Part shown: positions 18,255-26,987 of the stretch, one piece after another
Layout: each line of letters begins with the position of its first letter
Numbering within the stretch: the first letter of the stretch is position 1
Origin: Coxiellaceae bacterium
GTDB taxonomy: Bacteria; Pseudomonadota; Gammaproteobacteria; Coxiellales; Coxiellaceae
Length of the DNA: 48,055 bases
Direction: 5' to 3'
NCBI GenBank assembly: GCA_029212925.1
Contig: JARGOB010000022.1
Coordinates: 1-48,055 of the forward strand
The notes under the pieces: generated by a model
Database searches by the model: none
The model's input: the letters and a program-made list of their open reading frames with translations, nothing else
Told to the model about the DNA's origin: nothing
Position numbers and translations under genes: made by a program

Positions 18255-19186
18255 CAAACATGTATGAGGATGCATTCAATATTGTCCCAGTAGGGATGTT
18301 TATCATAGATTTAGAGCATCGTGTGCATGCTTGGAATAATTGGATGGCAGAGCACACTAAAATTTCATCTCAACAAGCCACTGGTAAAACATTAGAAGAG
18401 TTATTCCCAGCATTCCAGAATGCTCGCTTTTGTTGGGCATTAGATCAAGTGATTACGCACAGTGCTGAACAAGTTATGTCATATGCATTAAATCGTTACC
18501 TTATTCCTATACCGGTTAATTATGCCGGTGAAGAAGAAGTGAAATTTATGCCTCAACAAGTCTATTTATCATCTGTGCAGCTGGAAGACGGTACCCGAGC
18601 AGCTACGATATTATTGCTTGATATGACTGAAAATGTTATTCGCTCGAATACGTTATTGCAAGTCGCATTTAAGTTAGAAGAAGATTCGCACAGGGATACG
18701 TTGACTAACGCTTACAATAGGCGTTTTCTAACGGAGTGGTTAATACAACAGGCTAAATTAATTGAGCGCTATCATTATTCTGTGTCTTGCCTGTTGTTTG
18801 ATTTGGACCATTTTAAAAAGATCAATGATGAATATGGACATGATAAGGGTGATGAAGTGTTGGTGTCATTTGTTAAATATGTAGAAACGACATTGCGTGA
18901 CAGTGATATATTGGTGCGATATGGTGGTGAAGAATTTTTGGTGTTGTTGTCACATACAGAGCTAGAGATGGCTCGTCAAGCAGCGGAACGGATACGCGAG
19001 CGTATTGAAAATTTAAGTGTGGCTGGGTTGCCGGCAGGTAAGTTAACGACATCAATTGGTGTTTCTTGCTGGGATAGTGAGCACCACAGTGATTATAGTC
19101 ATCTTTTAAAAATGGCTGATGATGCTTTATACCAGGCTAAAAACCAAGGGCGCAACCGTGTTTGTGTTGCAAGTGAGGTATCCTAA
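18251..19186 (+). CDS. PAS-GGDEF diguanylate cyclase
   Basis: This 311-residue soluble protein has an N-terminal PAS-like domain (about 5-130) followed by a GGDEF domain. The active site is intact (GGEEF, 225-229), the substrate region FDLDHFKKINDEYGH is canonical, and an I-site RxxD lies at 216-219, five residues upstream. It should make c-di-GMP from GTP with product inhibition. It has no receiver, so coupling to the array would be through its PAS domain or through contact with CheY or CheC. It is flanked by two cheC genes, with ATGA overlap upstream and TAATG downstream. Confidence 0.93.
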   Translation: MTNMYEDAFNIVPVGMFIIDLEHRVHAWNNWMAEHTKISSQQATGKTLEELFPAFQNARFCWALDQVITHSAEQVMSYALNRYLIPIPVNYAGEEEVKFMPQQVYLSSVQLEDGTRAATILLLDMTENVIRSNTLLQVAFKLEEDSHRDTLTNAYNRRFLTEWLIQQAKLIERYHYSVSCLLFDLDHFKKINDEYGHDKGDEVLVSFVKYVETTLRDSDILVRYGGEEFLVLLSHTELEMARQAAERIRERIENLSVAGLPAGKLTTSIGVSCWDSEHHSDYSHLLKMADDALYQAKNQGRNRVCVASEVS

Positions 19187-19821
19187 TGAGACCATTGACT
19201 GCGATGGAGCGAGATGCCTTAAGCGAGGTGTGTAATATTGGTGTGAGTCAAGCCGCTAAGCAATTATCTATTTTACTTAACGATGAGGTTGTTATTACAA
19301 TACCTAAGGTTGAGTTAGCGGATGTTGAAAAACTGCCTGAACTTTTAAAAATCCAGCCTGATGAAACAGTGAGTTGCGTTAAGCAAATGTTACAGGGTGA
19401 TCTGTCTGGGTCGGCTTTGTTAATGTTTCATAGTGAAGAAAGCAAGGCACTGGTCTCATCATTGGTAGGAAGTATACGAACGCTTTCTGGTGTGGAAGCG
19501 CACAATTTTGAACAAGAAGCAGTAACGGAGGTTGGGAATATTATTATCTCTGCTTGTTTATGTGCTATTAGTAATTTTTTAAACCAAGACATTGGCTTTA
19601 CAGTGCCAACTTTTTTTGAATCAGACGCCAGAGGATTGGCTCATGGTGTGTCTAGTGATAATGGTCAGACCTACAATACAGTAATAGTTATGAATACGGA
19701 AATGAAAGCTTATAAGCGTGATGTTGCCGGTACATTATTAATTAGTTTTACAGTGCCTTCAATGGAATATATGACAGATAAGCTCGCACAATTATTGAGT
19801 GGTGCTAACAGCTTAAACTAA
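19186..19821 (+). CDS. CheC-family CheY-P phosphatase, copy 2
   Basis: A 211-residue paralogue of the CheC two genes upstream. The first motif D-x3-E-x2-N with 22 residues to Pro (DALSEVCN ... IP) is perfect. The second is VTEVGN with the same spacing to Pro, again lacking Asp/Ser four before the Glu. The two CheCs resemble each other along their length, so duplication is likely, with the GGDEF gene now lying between them. It starts in the TAATG overlap with the cyclase and is the last gene of the operon. Its 3' end overlaps prmA by 17 nt tail to tail. Confidence 0.88.
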   Translation: MRPLTAMERDALSEVCNIGVSQAAKQLSILLNDEVVITIPKVELADVEKLPELLKIQPDETVSCVKQMLQGDLSGSALLMFHSEESKALVSSLVGSIRTLSGVEAHNFEQEAVTEVGNIIISACLCAISNFLNQDIGFTVPTFFESDARGLAHGVSSDNGQTYNTVIVMNTEMKAYKRDVAGTLLISFTVPSMEYMTDKLAQLLSGANSLN

Positions 19822-20704
19822 CGCACGCCCATTCATCCAAGTTCCACTGCTCTATTACAGATAAAGTTGGGTAATGTTTAATGACGTTGTGAGTTTCCTC
19901 GGATAATACACCAGATAGCAATAATATCCCGCCGGGTTTTAATAAGCTCGTTAATTTGTTAGCCATTTCAATCAGCGGTGCGGCGAGTATGTTAGCAACT
20001 ACTAAATCAACCGCTGCTTTAGGACAAGCTTCAGGTGAATACACAGTCAGTGTGTCAGCTGGTAAATGTGCATTTAAGGCTAGATTGTTTTGGCTGGCTT
20101 CGAGTGCTTGTGAGTCATGATCAACCGCAGTGACATGTTTCGCCCCTAAGCTTAAGCAGGCCAGTGATAAAATGCCAGAGCCGCAGCCGTAATCGATTAC
20201 GTTCAAGTCTTTAGGTGCATGATCAGCAAGCCATTGTAAGCATAATGATGTGGTGGGGTGGGTGCCGGTACCAAATGCGAGGCCGGGGTCAATGCGTATT
20301 TGAGGGCTAGGGTAGTCTTTGTTATTTTCCCAGCTGGGTATTACCCATAATGGTTTGTTGCCCGTTCCAAATGCTTTGGCTGGAAAATTTTGTTGATTTT
20401 TTCTTACCCAGTCTTGATCGATGATTTTTTCGATGGTTGTGTTTAGTGTGTCTGTGGTTTGTGAACTGATGATATCGAGTGCCTGGTTTGCTTCAGATTG
20501 TGTGTTAAATAGCGCAACGACCTGAGTATCCTGCCATAAAGGTTGGTCTTCCGGTTGTAATTGAAATAATGGCTGGTCTTTGGCGTCAACTAGGCTAACG
20601 CTTAAGGCATCAATTGCTTGTAAAATATCAGCATAAAATTCAGCTTGCTCAGCATTGCTAAAAATGCTGAGCTGATACCATATCTGTGGGTTGTTATCGG
20701 TCAT
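19805..20704 (-). CDS. prmA: ribosomal protein L11 methyltransferase
   Basis: PrmA trimethylates ribosomal protein L11 with SAM. The 299-residue length is normal. The N-terminal recognition domain is followed by the class I methyltransferase motif VIDYGCGSGILSLACLSLGA (about 164-183), then DLVVANILAAPLIEM (motif IV NIL-x-PL) and LSGVL. The ATG overlaps the accC stop as TAATG. It is the last gene of the aroQ-accB-accC-prmA unit, an order common in gammaproteobacteria. Confidence 0.96.
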   Translation of the reverse strand: MTDNNPQIWYQLSIFSNAEQAEFYADILQAIDALSVSLVDAKDQPLFQLQPEDQPLWQDTQVVALFNTQSEANQALDIISSQTTDTLNTTIEKIIDQDWVRKNQQNFPAKAFGTGNKPLWVIPSWENNKDYPSPQIRIDPGLAFGTGTHPTTSLCLQWLADHAPKDLNVIDYGCGSGILSLACLSLGAKHVTAVDHDSQALEASQNNLALNAHLPADTLTVYSPEACPKAAVDLVVANILAAPLIEMANKLTSLLKPGGILLLSGVLSEETHNVIKHYPTLSVIEQWNLDEWACVSLSC

Positions 20705-22050
20705 TAGGATTCTTGTTGTAATTTTTTTTCAAGGTAATGAATGTTTTGACCGCCGGAACGGAAGCCTTCATCATTGATAAGGTCATCGTGTAATGCCGCG
20801 TTTGTTTTAATGCCATCGATAAATAATTCTTCGAGGGCATTGTTCATACGGGCTAAGGCAATGTCTCGCGTTTCACCCCAGGTAATTAATTTTCCGATGA
20901 GTGAGTCGTAATACGGTGGCACACGATAACCGGTGTAAATATGTGAATCCATGCGTACGCCGAGACCGCCTGGGCTGTGAAACATGGTGATATTGCCAGG
21001 TGATGGAGTAAAGTTTTTCGGGTCTTCGGCATTGATGCGACACTCGATCGCGTGCCCTTTTAGTTTAATATCGGATTGTTTAAAGCGTAATGGGATACCG
21101 GCAGCCACGCGGATTTGTTCTTTGATTAAATCGATGCCAGTAACCATCTCGGTTACAGGGTGTTCGACCTGAATGCGTGTATTCATTTCTATAAAGTAAA
21201 ACGCACCTTTTTCATATAAAAATTCGAAAGTGCCCACGCCTTTGTAGTTTATTTCTAAGCAGGCATCGACGCATAGCTTACCAATTTTATTACGTTCTTC
21301 GGTGGTAATGCCGGGTGCCGGTGCTTCTTCAATCACTTTTTGGTGGCGACGTTGCATTGAGCAGTCACGTTCGCCTAAGTGGATGGCATTGCCTTGGCCA
21401 TCACTGAGTATCTGAATTTCGATATGGCGAGGAGTTTCTAAGAATTTTTCCATATAGACCGTACTGGTGCCAAAGGCGGCAGCAGCTTCGGTTTTTGTGG
21501 TGGCAATGGTTTTAATTAATTCTTTTTCTTCGTGTACGACTCGCATGCCGCGACCACCACCGCCACCTGCTGCCTTAACAATAATGGGGTAACCAATGCG
21601 TAGTGCGATGGCTTTATTGGTGGCTTCATCCGTGCCGAGTTCGCCATCGGAGCCTGGTATGCAAGGGATGCCGGCGGCTTTCATGCTTTTAATGGCGGAT
21701 ACTTTGTTACCCATGCGTCGGATGGTGTCGCCATCAGGCCCAATAAAAGTGAAGCCGCTTTGTTCGATAGCGTCGGCGAATTCGTCGTTTTCGGCTAAGA
21801 AACCGTAGCCGGGGTGGATGGCATCAACGTGTGCGATTTCGGCGGCGCTAATTACGCTGGGGATATTTAAATAACTATTCGTGCTGTTGGCGGGTCCAAT
21901 GCATACTGCTTCATCAGCCATGCGAACATGCATTAATTCTTTATCGGCGGTGGAGTAGGCTGCAACCGTTTTTATGCCGAGCTCTTTGCAGGCACGATGG
22001 ATGCGGAGCGCGATTTCGCCGCGGTTGGCGATGAGTACTTTACTAAACAT
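20704..22050 (-). CDS. accC: acetyl-CoA carboxylase, biotin carboxylase subunit
   Basis: AccC carboxylates the biotin of AccB with ATP and bicarbonate, the first half-reaction of fatty-acid synthesis. At 448 residues it is full length. Visible are the N-terminal [14 protein letters not shown], the ATP-grasp glycine loop [34 protein letters not shown] and [14 protein letters not shown]. It lies 13 nt after accB and overlaps prmA by one base, so the three are co-transcribed. Confidence 0.98.
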   Translation of the reverse strand: MFSKVLIANRGEIALRIHRACKELGIKTVAAYSTADKELMHVRMADEAVCIGPANSTNSYLNIPSVISAAEIAHVDAIHPGYGFLAENDEFADAIEQSGFTFIGPDGDTIRRMGNKVSAIKSMKAAGIPCIPGSDGELGTDEATNKAIALRIGYPIIVKAAGGGGGRGMRVVHEEKELIKTIATTKTEAAAAFGTSTVYMEKFLETPRHIEIQILSDGQGNAIHLGERDCSMQRRHQKVIEEAPAPGITTEERNKIGKLCVDACLEINYKGVGTFEFLYEKGAFYFIEMNTRIQVEHPVTEMVTGIDLIKEQIRVAAGIPLRFKQSDIKLKGHAIECRINAEDPKNFTPSPGNITMFHSPGGLGVRMDSHIYTGYRVPPYYDSLIGKLITWGETRDIALARMNNALEELFIDGIKTNAALHDDLINDEGFRSGGQNIHYLEKKLQQES

Positions 22051-22063
22051 GGCTAACCTCGGT

Positions 22064-22540
22064 TTATTCGTCGTCAGGGGTGATTACAAACAAAGCTTGT
22101 TCGTATTCTACGGGCTCAGCGTTTTCAATGAGTCGTGCGCTGATTACGCCGGATTTATCGGCTTCAATTTGATTAAACATTTTCATCGCTTCGATGATGC
22201 AAACGGTATCGCCGGCATTGACGTGTTGGCCGAGTTCAACGAAGGGTTTAGCGCCGGGTGTGGCGGCTAGGTAGACGGTACCCACCATCGGTGATTCTAA
22301 GGTGTGGCCATCATGTTGTTGTGGCGGTTCGCCGGTGGTATCCATTTTTTTCTGTGGCGCGCTGGCGGCTGGTGCGGCGTTGTCTTGAATGATAACCGGC
22401 TGTTGCGCGGGGGCTACCTGTTGTGTGGTGTTGGGCATGCGGCTAATGCGCACGGACTCTTCACCAGAGGTGACTTCGATTTCGCCTACACCACTTTCGT
22501 TGATGAGGTCGATGAGCTTTTTAATTTTACGCATATCCAT
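22064..22540 (-). CDS. accB: acetyl-CoA carboxylase biotin carboxyl carrier protein
   Basis: AccB is the biotinylated carrier of acetyl-CoA carboxylase. The 158-residue protein has an N-terminal helix ([17 protein letters not shown]), a Pro/Ala/Gln-rich linker (about 40-75) and the biotinyl domain with EAMKM, where the Lys is biotinylated. I chose the ATG at 22540, with AAGGA and a 7-nt spacer; an upstream in-frame start at 22576 would add residues not seen in the family. It overlaps the end of aroQ by 14 nt. Confidence 0.95.
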   Translation of the reverse strand: MDMRKIKKLIDLINESGVGEIEVTSGEESVRISRMPNTTQQVAPAQQPVIIQDNAAPAASAPQKKMDTTGEPPQQHDGHTLESPMVGTVYLAATPGAKPFVELGQHVNAGDTVCIIEAMKMFNQIEADKSGVISARLIENAEPVEYEQALFVITPDDE

Positions 22541-22994
22541 GGATAGTGTCCTTCTGACTGCTTTGGGTTGATACATGATGGTGAGCAGCTTCTAGGGCTA
22601 GTAGATAGCTGTGCGCACCAAAACCTTGAATTGTGCCGATAGCGATATCACTGATCATGGAGTGATGGCGAAAAGGCTCGCGTGCCGCTAGGTTGCTGAG
22701 GTGTACCTCGATAGTAGCTATATGGCTGGCGAGGATCGCATCGCGTAATGCTACGCTGGTATGTGTGTAGCCGCCGGCGTTGATGATCAGTATAGTGGCA
22801 TCGGATTGTTGTATGGCATCTATAAGCGTGTGTTCGGCATTGGATTGTATATGGCTGAGTTGATGGTTAAGTGATTGGGCGCGTTCGACCAATTGCTGGT
22901 TGATTTGCGCCAGTGTCGTGGTACCATAGTGCTGCGTTTCGCGCCGGCCCAGCATGTTCAAATTTGGGCCATGTAAGACTAGAATTTTTGCCAT
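22527..22994 (-). CDS. aroQ: type II 3-dehydroquinate dehydratase
   Basis: AroQ dehydrates 3-dehydroquinate in the shikimate pathway. The 155-residue length is typical. Motifs include [15 protein letters not shown] with the catalytic Tyr shortly after (QHYG), [20 protein letters not shown] and [14 protein letters not shown]. It opens the aroQ-accB-accC-prmA operon and has a good sigma-70 promoter just upstream. The start at 22994 follows a modest GAGAG. Confidence 0.97.
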   Translation of the reverse strand: MAKILVLHGPNLNMLGRRETQHYGTTTLAQINQQLVERAQSLNHQLSHIQSNAEHTLIDAIQQSDATILIINAGGYTHTSVALRDAILASHIATIEVHLSNLAAREPFRHHSMISDIAIGTIQGFGAHSYLLALEAAHHHVSTQSSQKDTIHGYA

Positions 22995-23021
22995 CTACAT
23001 GCTCTCAGTTAATTTTAAGAA

Positions 23022-23050
23022 ATTATAGGCACATTTAACGAAGATGTCGA
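23022..23050 (-). promoter_or_regulatory. sigma-70 promoter of aroQ-accB-accC-prmA
   Basis: On the minus strand TCGACA (23050-23045, one mismatch to TTGACA) is followed after exactly 17 nt by a perfect TATAAT (23027-23022). Transcription would start near 23015, giving a leader of about 20 nt before the aroQ ATG. Confidence 0.7.
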
Positions 23051-23177
23051 CATGTTTGCGACAAATACTGATATGTTGGCGTTGTTAATATTGCTTATTT
23101 GTTCGTTTCGACCGTCATCTGTTCCATCTCTGTAATGTTTGCATCATGGTCATGCCTGTGGAACAATACGGCGCAAT

Positions 23178-23183
23178 TATAAT
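23178..23183 (+). promoter_or_regulatory. candidate -10 box for pdxS
   Basis: A perfect TATAAT lies 20 nt before the pdxS ATG. Transcription from it would leave a short leader starting just before the AGGAG at 23192-23196. The -35 region is a poor match, so either the promoter is activator-dependent or this box is chance. Confidence 0.35.
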
Positions 23184-23202
23184 GCCATCACAGGAGAGTA
23201 TC

Positions 23203-24084
23203 ATGAGCGAAAGTTTACTGCGTTTAAAGACCGGCTTGGCCGATATGCTAAAAGGCGGAGTGATTATGGATGTCACTAATGCCGAGCAAGCAAAAATTGC
23301 CGAGGATGCTGGTGCGGTAGCGGTAATGGCATTGGAGCGCGTGCCGGCGGATATCCGCAAACAAGGTGGTATTGCACGCATGAGTGATCCGAAGATGATT
23401 AAAGAGATTATGGCGGCGGTGACTATTCCGGTGATGGCAAAAGTGCGTATTGGCCATTTTGCTGAAGCACAAATTCTTCAATCCTTAGGTGTTGATTACG
23501 TTGATGAAAGCGAAGTATTGACGATGGCTGATGATGAATTCCATATTAATAAACATGATTTCCAGGTGCCATTTGTTTGTGGCGCGCGTAACTTGGGTGA
23601 AGCATTACGCCGTATTGGTGAAGGTGCGGCACTGATTCGTACCAAAGGTGAAGCGGGGTCGGGTAATGTGATTGAAGCGGTGCGTCATATGCGTCAAATG
23701 AAAAGAGAAATGCGTGAGTTGACCACCATGGGTGATGAAGAATTAATGACGGCGGCTAAAAACTTAGGTGCGCCTTATGAGTTAGTGAAAATGGTTGCTA
23801 AAACCGGTTGGTTGCCAGTGCCGAATTTTGCAGCGGGTGGCATTGCGACGCCTGCTGATGCCGTGATGATGATGCAGCTGGGTGCGGAAACTGTATTTGT
23901 TGGTTCGGGCATCTTTAAGTCGGGCAATCCGGCAAAACGTGCGCATGCGATTGTGCAAGCCACGACGCATTATCACGATGCGGATTTAGTAGCAAAGCTA
24001 TCTGAAAACTTGGGTGAGCCAATGGTTGGCATCGACATTAGCACATTGCCAGAAGAAGAATTGCTGGCTTCTCGAGGCGACTAA
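23203..24084 (+). CDS. pdxS: pyridoxal 5'-phosphate synthase, synthase subunit
   Basis: PdxS makes PLP from ribose 5-phosphate, glyceraldehyde 3-phosphate and ammonia delivered by PdxT (the DXP-independent route). The 293-residue TIM barrel has [19 protein letters not shown]80 in VMAKVRIGH and K148 in [11 protein letters not shown], the two catalytic lysines. I start at the ATG at 23203, with AGGAG and a 6-nt spacer; the open frame extends to 23146, but the added residues are not family-like. pdxT follows after 2 nt. Confidence 0.97.
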   Translation: MSESLLRLKTGLADMLKGGVIMDVTNAEQAKIAEDAGAVAVMALERVPADIRKQGGIARMSDPKMIKEIMAAVTIPVMAKVRIGHFAEAQILQSLGVDYVDESEVLTMADDEFHINKHDFQVPFVCGARNLGEALRRIGEGAALIRTKGEAGSGNVIEAVRHMRQMKREMRELTTMGDEELMTAAKNLGAPYELVKMVAKTGWLPVPNFAAGGIATPADAVMMMQLGAETVFVGSGIFKSGNPAKRAHAIVQATTHYHDADLVAKLSENLGEPMVGIDISTLPEEELLASRGD

Positions 24085-24086
24085 TC

Positions 24087-24692
24087 ATGATAGGTGTGCT
24101 TGCATTACAAGGCGGTTTTGCCGCGCATCAAGCACACCTTGAGCGGCTTGGCGTTAAACATTGCCAGGTACGTAAGCCAGCGCAATTAAGTGATCTCGAT
24201 GGTCTTATAATTCCGGGCGGCGAATCGAGTGCATTGCTAAAATTAATGCAGCCATTTGATTGGTTGCAAGCCATACGTGATTTTTCCGCGCAAGGTAAGA
24301 TGATTTTTGGCACCTGTGCAGGTATGATTTTATTAGCGAAAAAAGTGGTGCCAGCGCAAGCTTCATTAGGTTTGATTGATATTGAAGTGGAACGCAATGC
24401 CTATGGGCGTCAACGCAATAGTTTTATACAAACACTTACAATAGCTGATCCCGCTGTTGGTGTTGATCAGTTTGAAGCGGTATTTATACGTGCGCCAAAA
24501 ATAAAAAACATTGGCAGTAATGTCCGTGTGGTTGTTGCGCATCAGCAACAGCCGGTGATGGTGCAACAAAAAAATATATTGGTTGCGTCATTTCATCCTG
24601 AGTTAAGTCAAGATGTAGCCATGCATCGATACTTTGTTTCATGCAGTCAATTATCGAGGAGTCAGTTAAATGAATATCTCTGTGTATCTTAA
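24087..24692 (+). CDS. pdxT: pyridoxal 5'-phosphate synthase, glutaminase subunit
   Basis: This class I glutamine amidotransferase of 201 residues releases ammonia from glutamine for PdxS. Present are GVLALQGGFAAH at the N-terminus, IIPGGESSA, the nucleophile C77 in GTCAGM, and the His169/Glu171 pair in FHPEL. It is coupled to pdxS and overlaps the downstream aminotransferase by 23 nt. Confidence 0.96.
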   Translation: MIGVLALQGGFAAHQAHLERLGVKHCQVRKPAQLSDLDGLIIPGGESSALLKLMQPFDWLQAIRDFSAQGKMIFGTCAGMILLAKKVVPAQASLGLIDIEVERNAYGRQRNSFIQTLTIADPAVGVDQFEAVFIRAPKIKNIGSNVRVVVAHQQQPVMVQQKNILVASFHPELSQDVAMHRYFVSCSQLSRSQLNEYLCVS

Positions 24693-25512
24693 TGGTGAGT
24701 TTATGCCGCCAGAGGAAGCAAAAGTATCGGTGATGGACCGTGGTTTTTTATTTGCTGATGCTGTGTATGAAGTGGTGACGGTTTATAATGGTCGCCCGTT
24801 TCATTTAGAGCAGCATTTAGGTCGGTTGGCTTATAGCTTGCAGCAAGCAGGTATTGAGTGCGTTAAGTCTCAGCAGGAGTGGCAGGAGATTATTAATGAG
24901 TTGTTGGGTATGGCCGATGACTGTGATCAACAATCCATTTATATTCAAGTAACGCGCGGTGTGCCGACGCGTCGACGTTATACAGAAACAGAAAATCTTG
25001 AGCCGACGGTTTATGTTAAATGTGCTCCGGCGATAGTAAAGCGACATGATGATGGTATTAAGGTGATTACTGTGCCAGAAATTCGTTGGCGTCGTTGTGA
25101 TATCAAGTCAACCAATCTTTTGGCAACGACAATGATGCAGCGTGAAGCCAAACAAGCCGGTGCCGGGGAAGCGATAATTATTGATGAAGGTGAAGTGATC
25201 GAAGGTTCAACCAGTGCAGTATTTATTGTGAAAGATGGTGTAATCAAAACACGACCGCTATCCAGTCAATTGCTCGGTGGTGTAACGCGCAGTACGGCAT
25301 TATTGTTAGCTAAGCAGCATAAAATACCGGCGGAAGAAGTTGTGATTACTGAGGCGGAGTTACGAGACGCCGATGAGGTGTGGGTAACCGGTTCGTCAAA
25401 AGAAATTATGCCAGTGACGCAAGTTGACGACGATGTGATTGGTAACGGTAAGCCTGGACCAGTATGGAAAAAAATTATTACCTCTTATCGTCAGTTGATT
25501 GCTGAGTTATGA
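24670..25512 (+). CDS. dat: D-amino acid aminotransferase (class IV PLP enzyme)
   Basis: This 280-residue fold-type IV PLP enzyme interconverts D-amino acids and 2-oxoacids, typically D-Ala and D-Glu for peptidoglycan. The opening YLNGEFMPPEEAKVSVMDRGFLFADAV is typical, and the PLP lysine lies in the DIKSTNLL motif (near residue 146), followed by EVIEGSTSAVFIV. Branched-chain aminotransferases and ADC lyase are relatives, but DIKSxNLL favours Dat. GAGGAG lies upstream of the ATG inside pdxT, so a PLP-dependent enzyme is translated together with the PLP synthase. The 3' end overlaps the convergent gene by 22 nt. Confidence 0.9.
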   Translation: MNISVYLNGEFMPPEEAKVSVMDRGFLFADAVYEVVTVYNGRPFHLEQHLGRLAYSLQQAGIECVKSQQEWQEIINELLGMADDCDQQSIYIQVTRGVPTRRRYTETENLEPTVYVKCAPAIVKRHDDGIKVITVPEIRWRRCDIKSTNLLATTMMQREAKQAGAGEAIIIDEGEVIEGSTSAVFIVKDGVIKTRPLSSQLLGGVTRSTALLLAKQHKIPAEEVVITEAELRDADEVWVTGSSKEIMPVTQVDDDVIGNGKPGPVWKKIITSYRQLIAEL

Positions 25513-26960
25513 TCTTTTCTAGTTGTCCATGCTAATAGCAGCAGGATGAGCAGACCAAATGCCAAGCACACCCATGAAAACCAGTTACCATATCTGGAAT
25601 GAAAGGTATTACCAAAGCCGAGTGGTACATCAGCGGTTAATACCGTTGTTGCGTTAGCGGTAGTGGGCATGTTGGCAATGATGTGTCCGTAAGCGTCAGC
25701 TAAGGTAAGCTCCCCGAAAGTTGCGCTGCGTGCTAGCGCTAAACCGTTGCCAACAGCGTGCATAATAGCAATTTGTCGGAGTTCACGACCAGTGCGTTGT
25801 ATGCCATTATCAGCCGATGCAATAAATACGATTTGGCCATTTAATTTACCGTAACTATGTATTGGTTGTTGGAATAATGGATCGTCACCGATAGCAACAC
25901 CGAAGTTCACGCCATTCAATGTGAAGGTATGCATTTTATCGCCTGCGACCAGATTATTTTCAACTTCTGGGATCAAATGTATTTTATTGTATTGTCCTTC
26001 CAATTTGCCTTGTTGATTGATTAGCCAAGCGGCATTGACTTTCGGCTGTTGATCACCGAGTAGTTTGATTGCGGCAATGATATTGGTTTTGGTTTGTTTG
26101 GCGATTTGTTTAATCGTATGCAGTGTGCTGAGCGTGTTATTATCATTTAACTGTAACCAAATTTCTGGCGTGAGCATAAACAATGGTTTCATGCTGGCCA
26201 TTTGTTCTAACAGTTTAGGGTAGCGTTGAATTCGCATGGCCATTTGAATTTTAGAGGGGTAGCCAATTTGATGCATATGGGGTGGGTTATGTGCCCCTAA
26301 GGCTACTCTGATATGACGTGTTTTTTCGGGCTGAGCTAAACGATGATAGCCAAAACCAAGTACTGCACCAATAATAATAGCGCCTATTGCAAGGGGAATT
26401 AATGCCTTTAGAGGGGTTTTGATATGATAAATTGCAGTTGCAATACTACTTGAAAACAAGCAGAGCACAAATGATATACCCCAGATGCCAGTAAGGCTGG
26501 TGAGTTGTAATAGCGGTAGAAAGTAAGCCTGAGTGCTTAAGCCGAAATGGATAAAATAAGTGTAGTCGGTATAAGACCATATTAATTGATAGCCAGTCCA
26601 AAATGTTGGAAAGACAAAAGGTTGTAGCCAAACAGGTAAGCGGTCCAAACTAATACGAAATAGCACAATAATCATAGTGAATACCATGCCATGCAGTAAT
26701 GAGGGAATTAATGCAAAGGGTACTGGGTAGACTGACAGTAAGTAACGGTGAAAAATGACTGCCGTGCAGCCAATAATGTAAGAGAGTAAGCTGACAAAGA
26801 TCGTGCGACGTATGGTTGCAATTTGACTGTATAGCATCGCAGGCAGTGGTAGCAGCCACAGCAGAAACCATAATTCCATTTTTCCAAATGCTAATGCAAA
26901 GATACTGGTGGTCAGTACGATGCATAAAAAGGCGAAGTAAAATTGGCTGCGAGTTTTCAT
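25491..26960 (-). CDS. Lnt-like membrane nitrilase-fold protein lacking the catalytic Cys
   Basis: This 489-residue protein has about seven N-terminal membrane helices, a periplasmic carbon-nitrogen hydrolase-like domain (about 215-445) and one C-terminal helix. That is the architecture of apolipoprotein N-acyltransferase. Of the catalytic triad, Glu is kept (E266 in TPEIW) and Lys is kept (K326 in YNKIHLIPE). The Cys of the ICYE motif is replaced: the aligned segment reads FGVAIGDDPLF, with G358 at the Cys position and D-D for Tyr-Glu. The usual VPFGE after the Lys is also altered to IPEVE. N-acylation through a thioester is therefore unlikely. It may be a diverged paralogue with another role. 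Convergent with dat. Confidence 0.8.
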   Translation of the reverse strand: MKTRSQFYFAFLCIVLTTSIFALAFGKMELWFLLWLLPLPAMLYSQIATIRRTIFVSLLSYIIGCTAVIFHRYLLSVYPVPFALIPSLLHGMVFTMIIVLFRISLDRLPVWLQPFVFPTFWTGYQLIWSYTDYTYFIHFGLSTQAYFLPLLQLTSLTGIWGISFVLCLFSSSIATAIYHIKTPLKALIPLAIGAIIIGAVLGFGYHRLAQPEKTRHIRVALGAHNPPHMHQIGYPSKIQMAMRIQRYPKLLEQMASMKPLFMLTPEIWLQLNDNNTLSTLHTIKQIAKQTKTNIIAAIKLLGDQQPKVNAAWLINQQGKLEGQYNKIHLIPEVENNLVAGDKMHTFTLNGVNFGVAIGDDPLFQQPIHSYGKLNGQIVFIASADNGIQRTGRELRQIAIMHAVGNGLALARSATFGELTLADAYGHIIANMPTTANATTVLTADVPLGFGNTFHSRYGNWFSWVCLAFGLLILLLLAWTTRKDHNSAIN

Positions 26961-26987
26961 AGCGTTTAGTGTAGCATTTGCTCGTTG

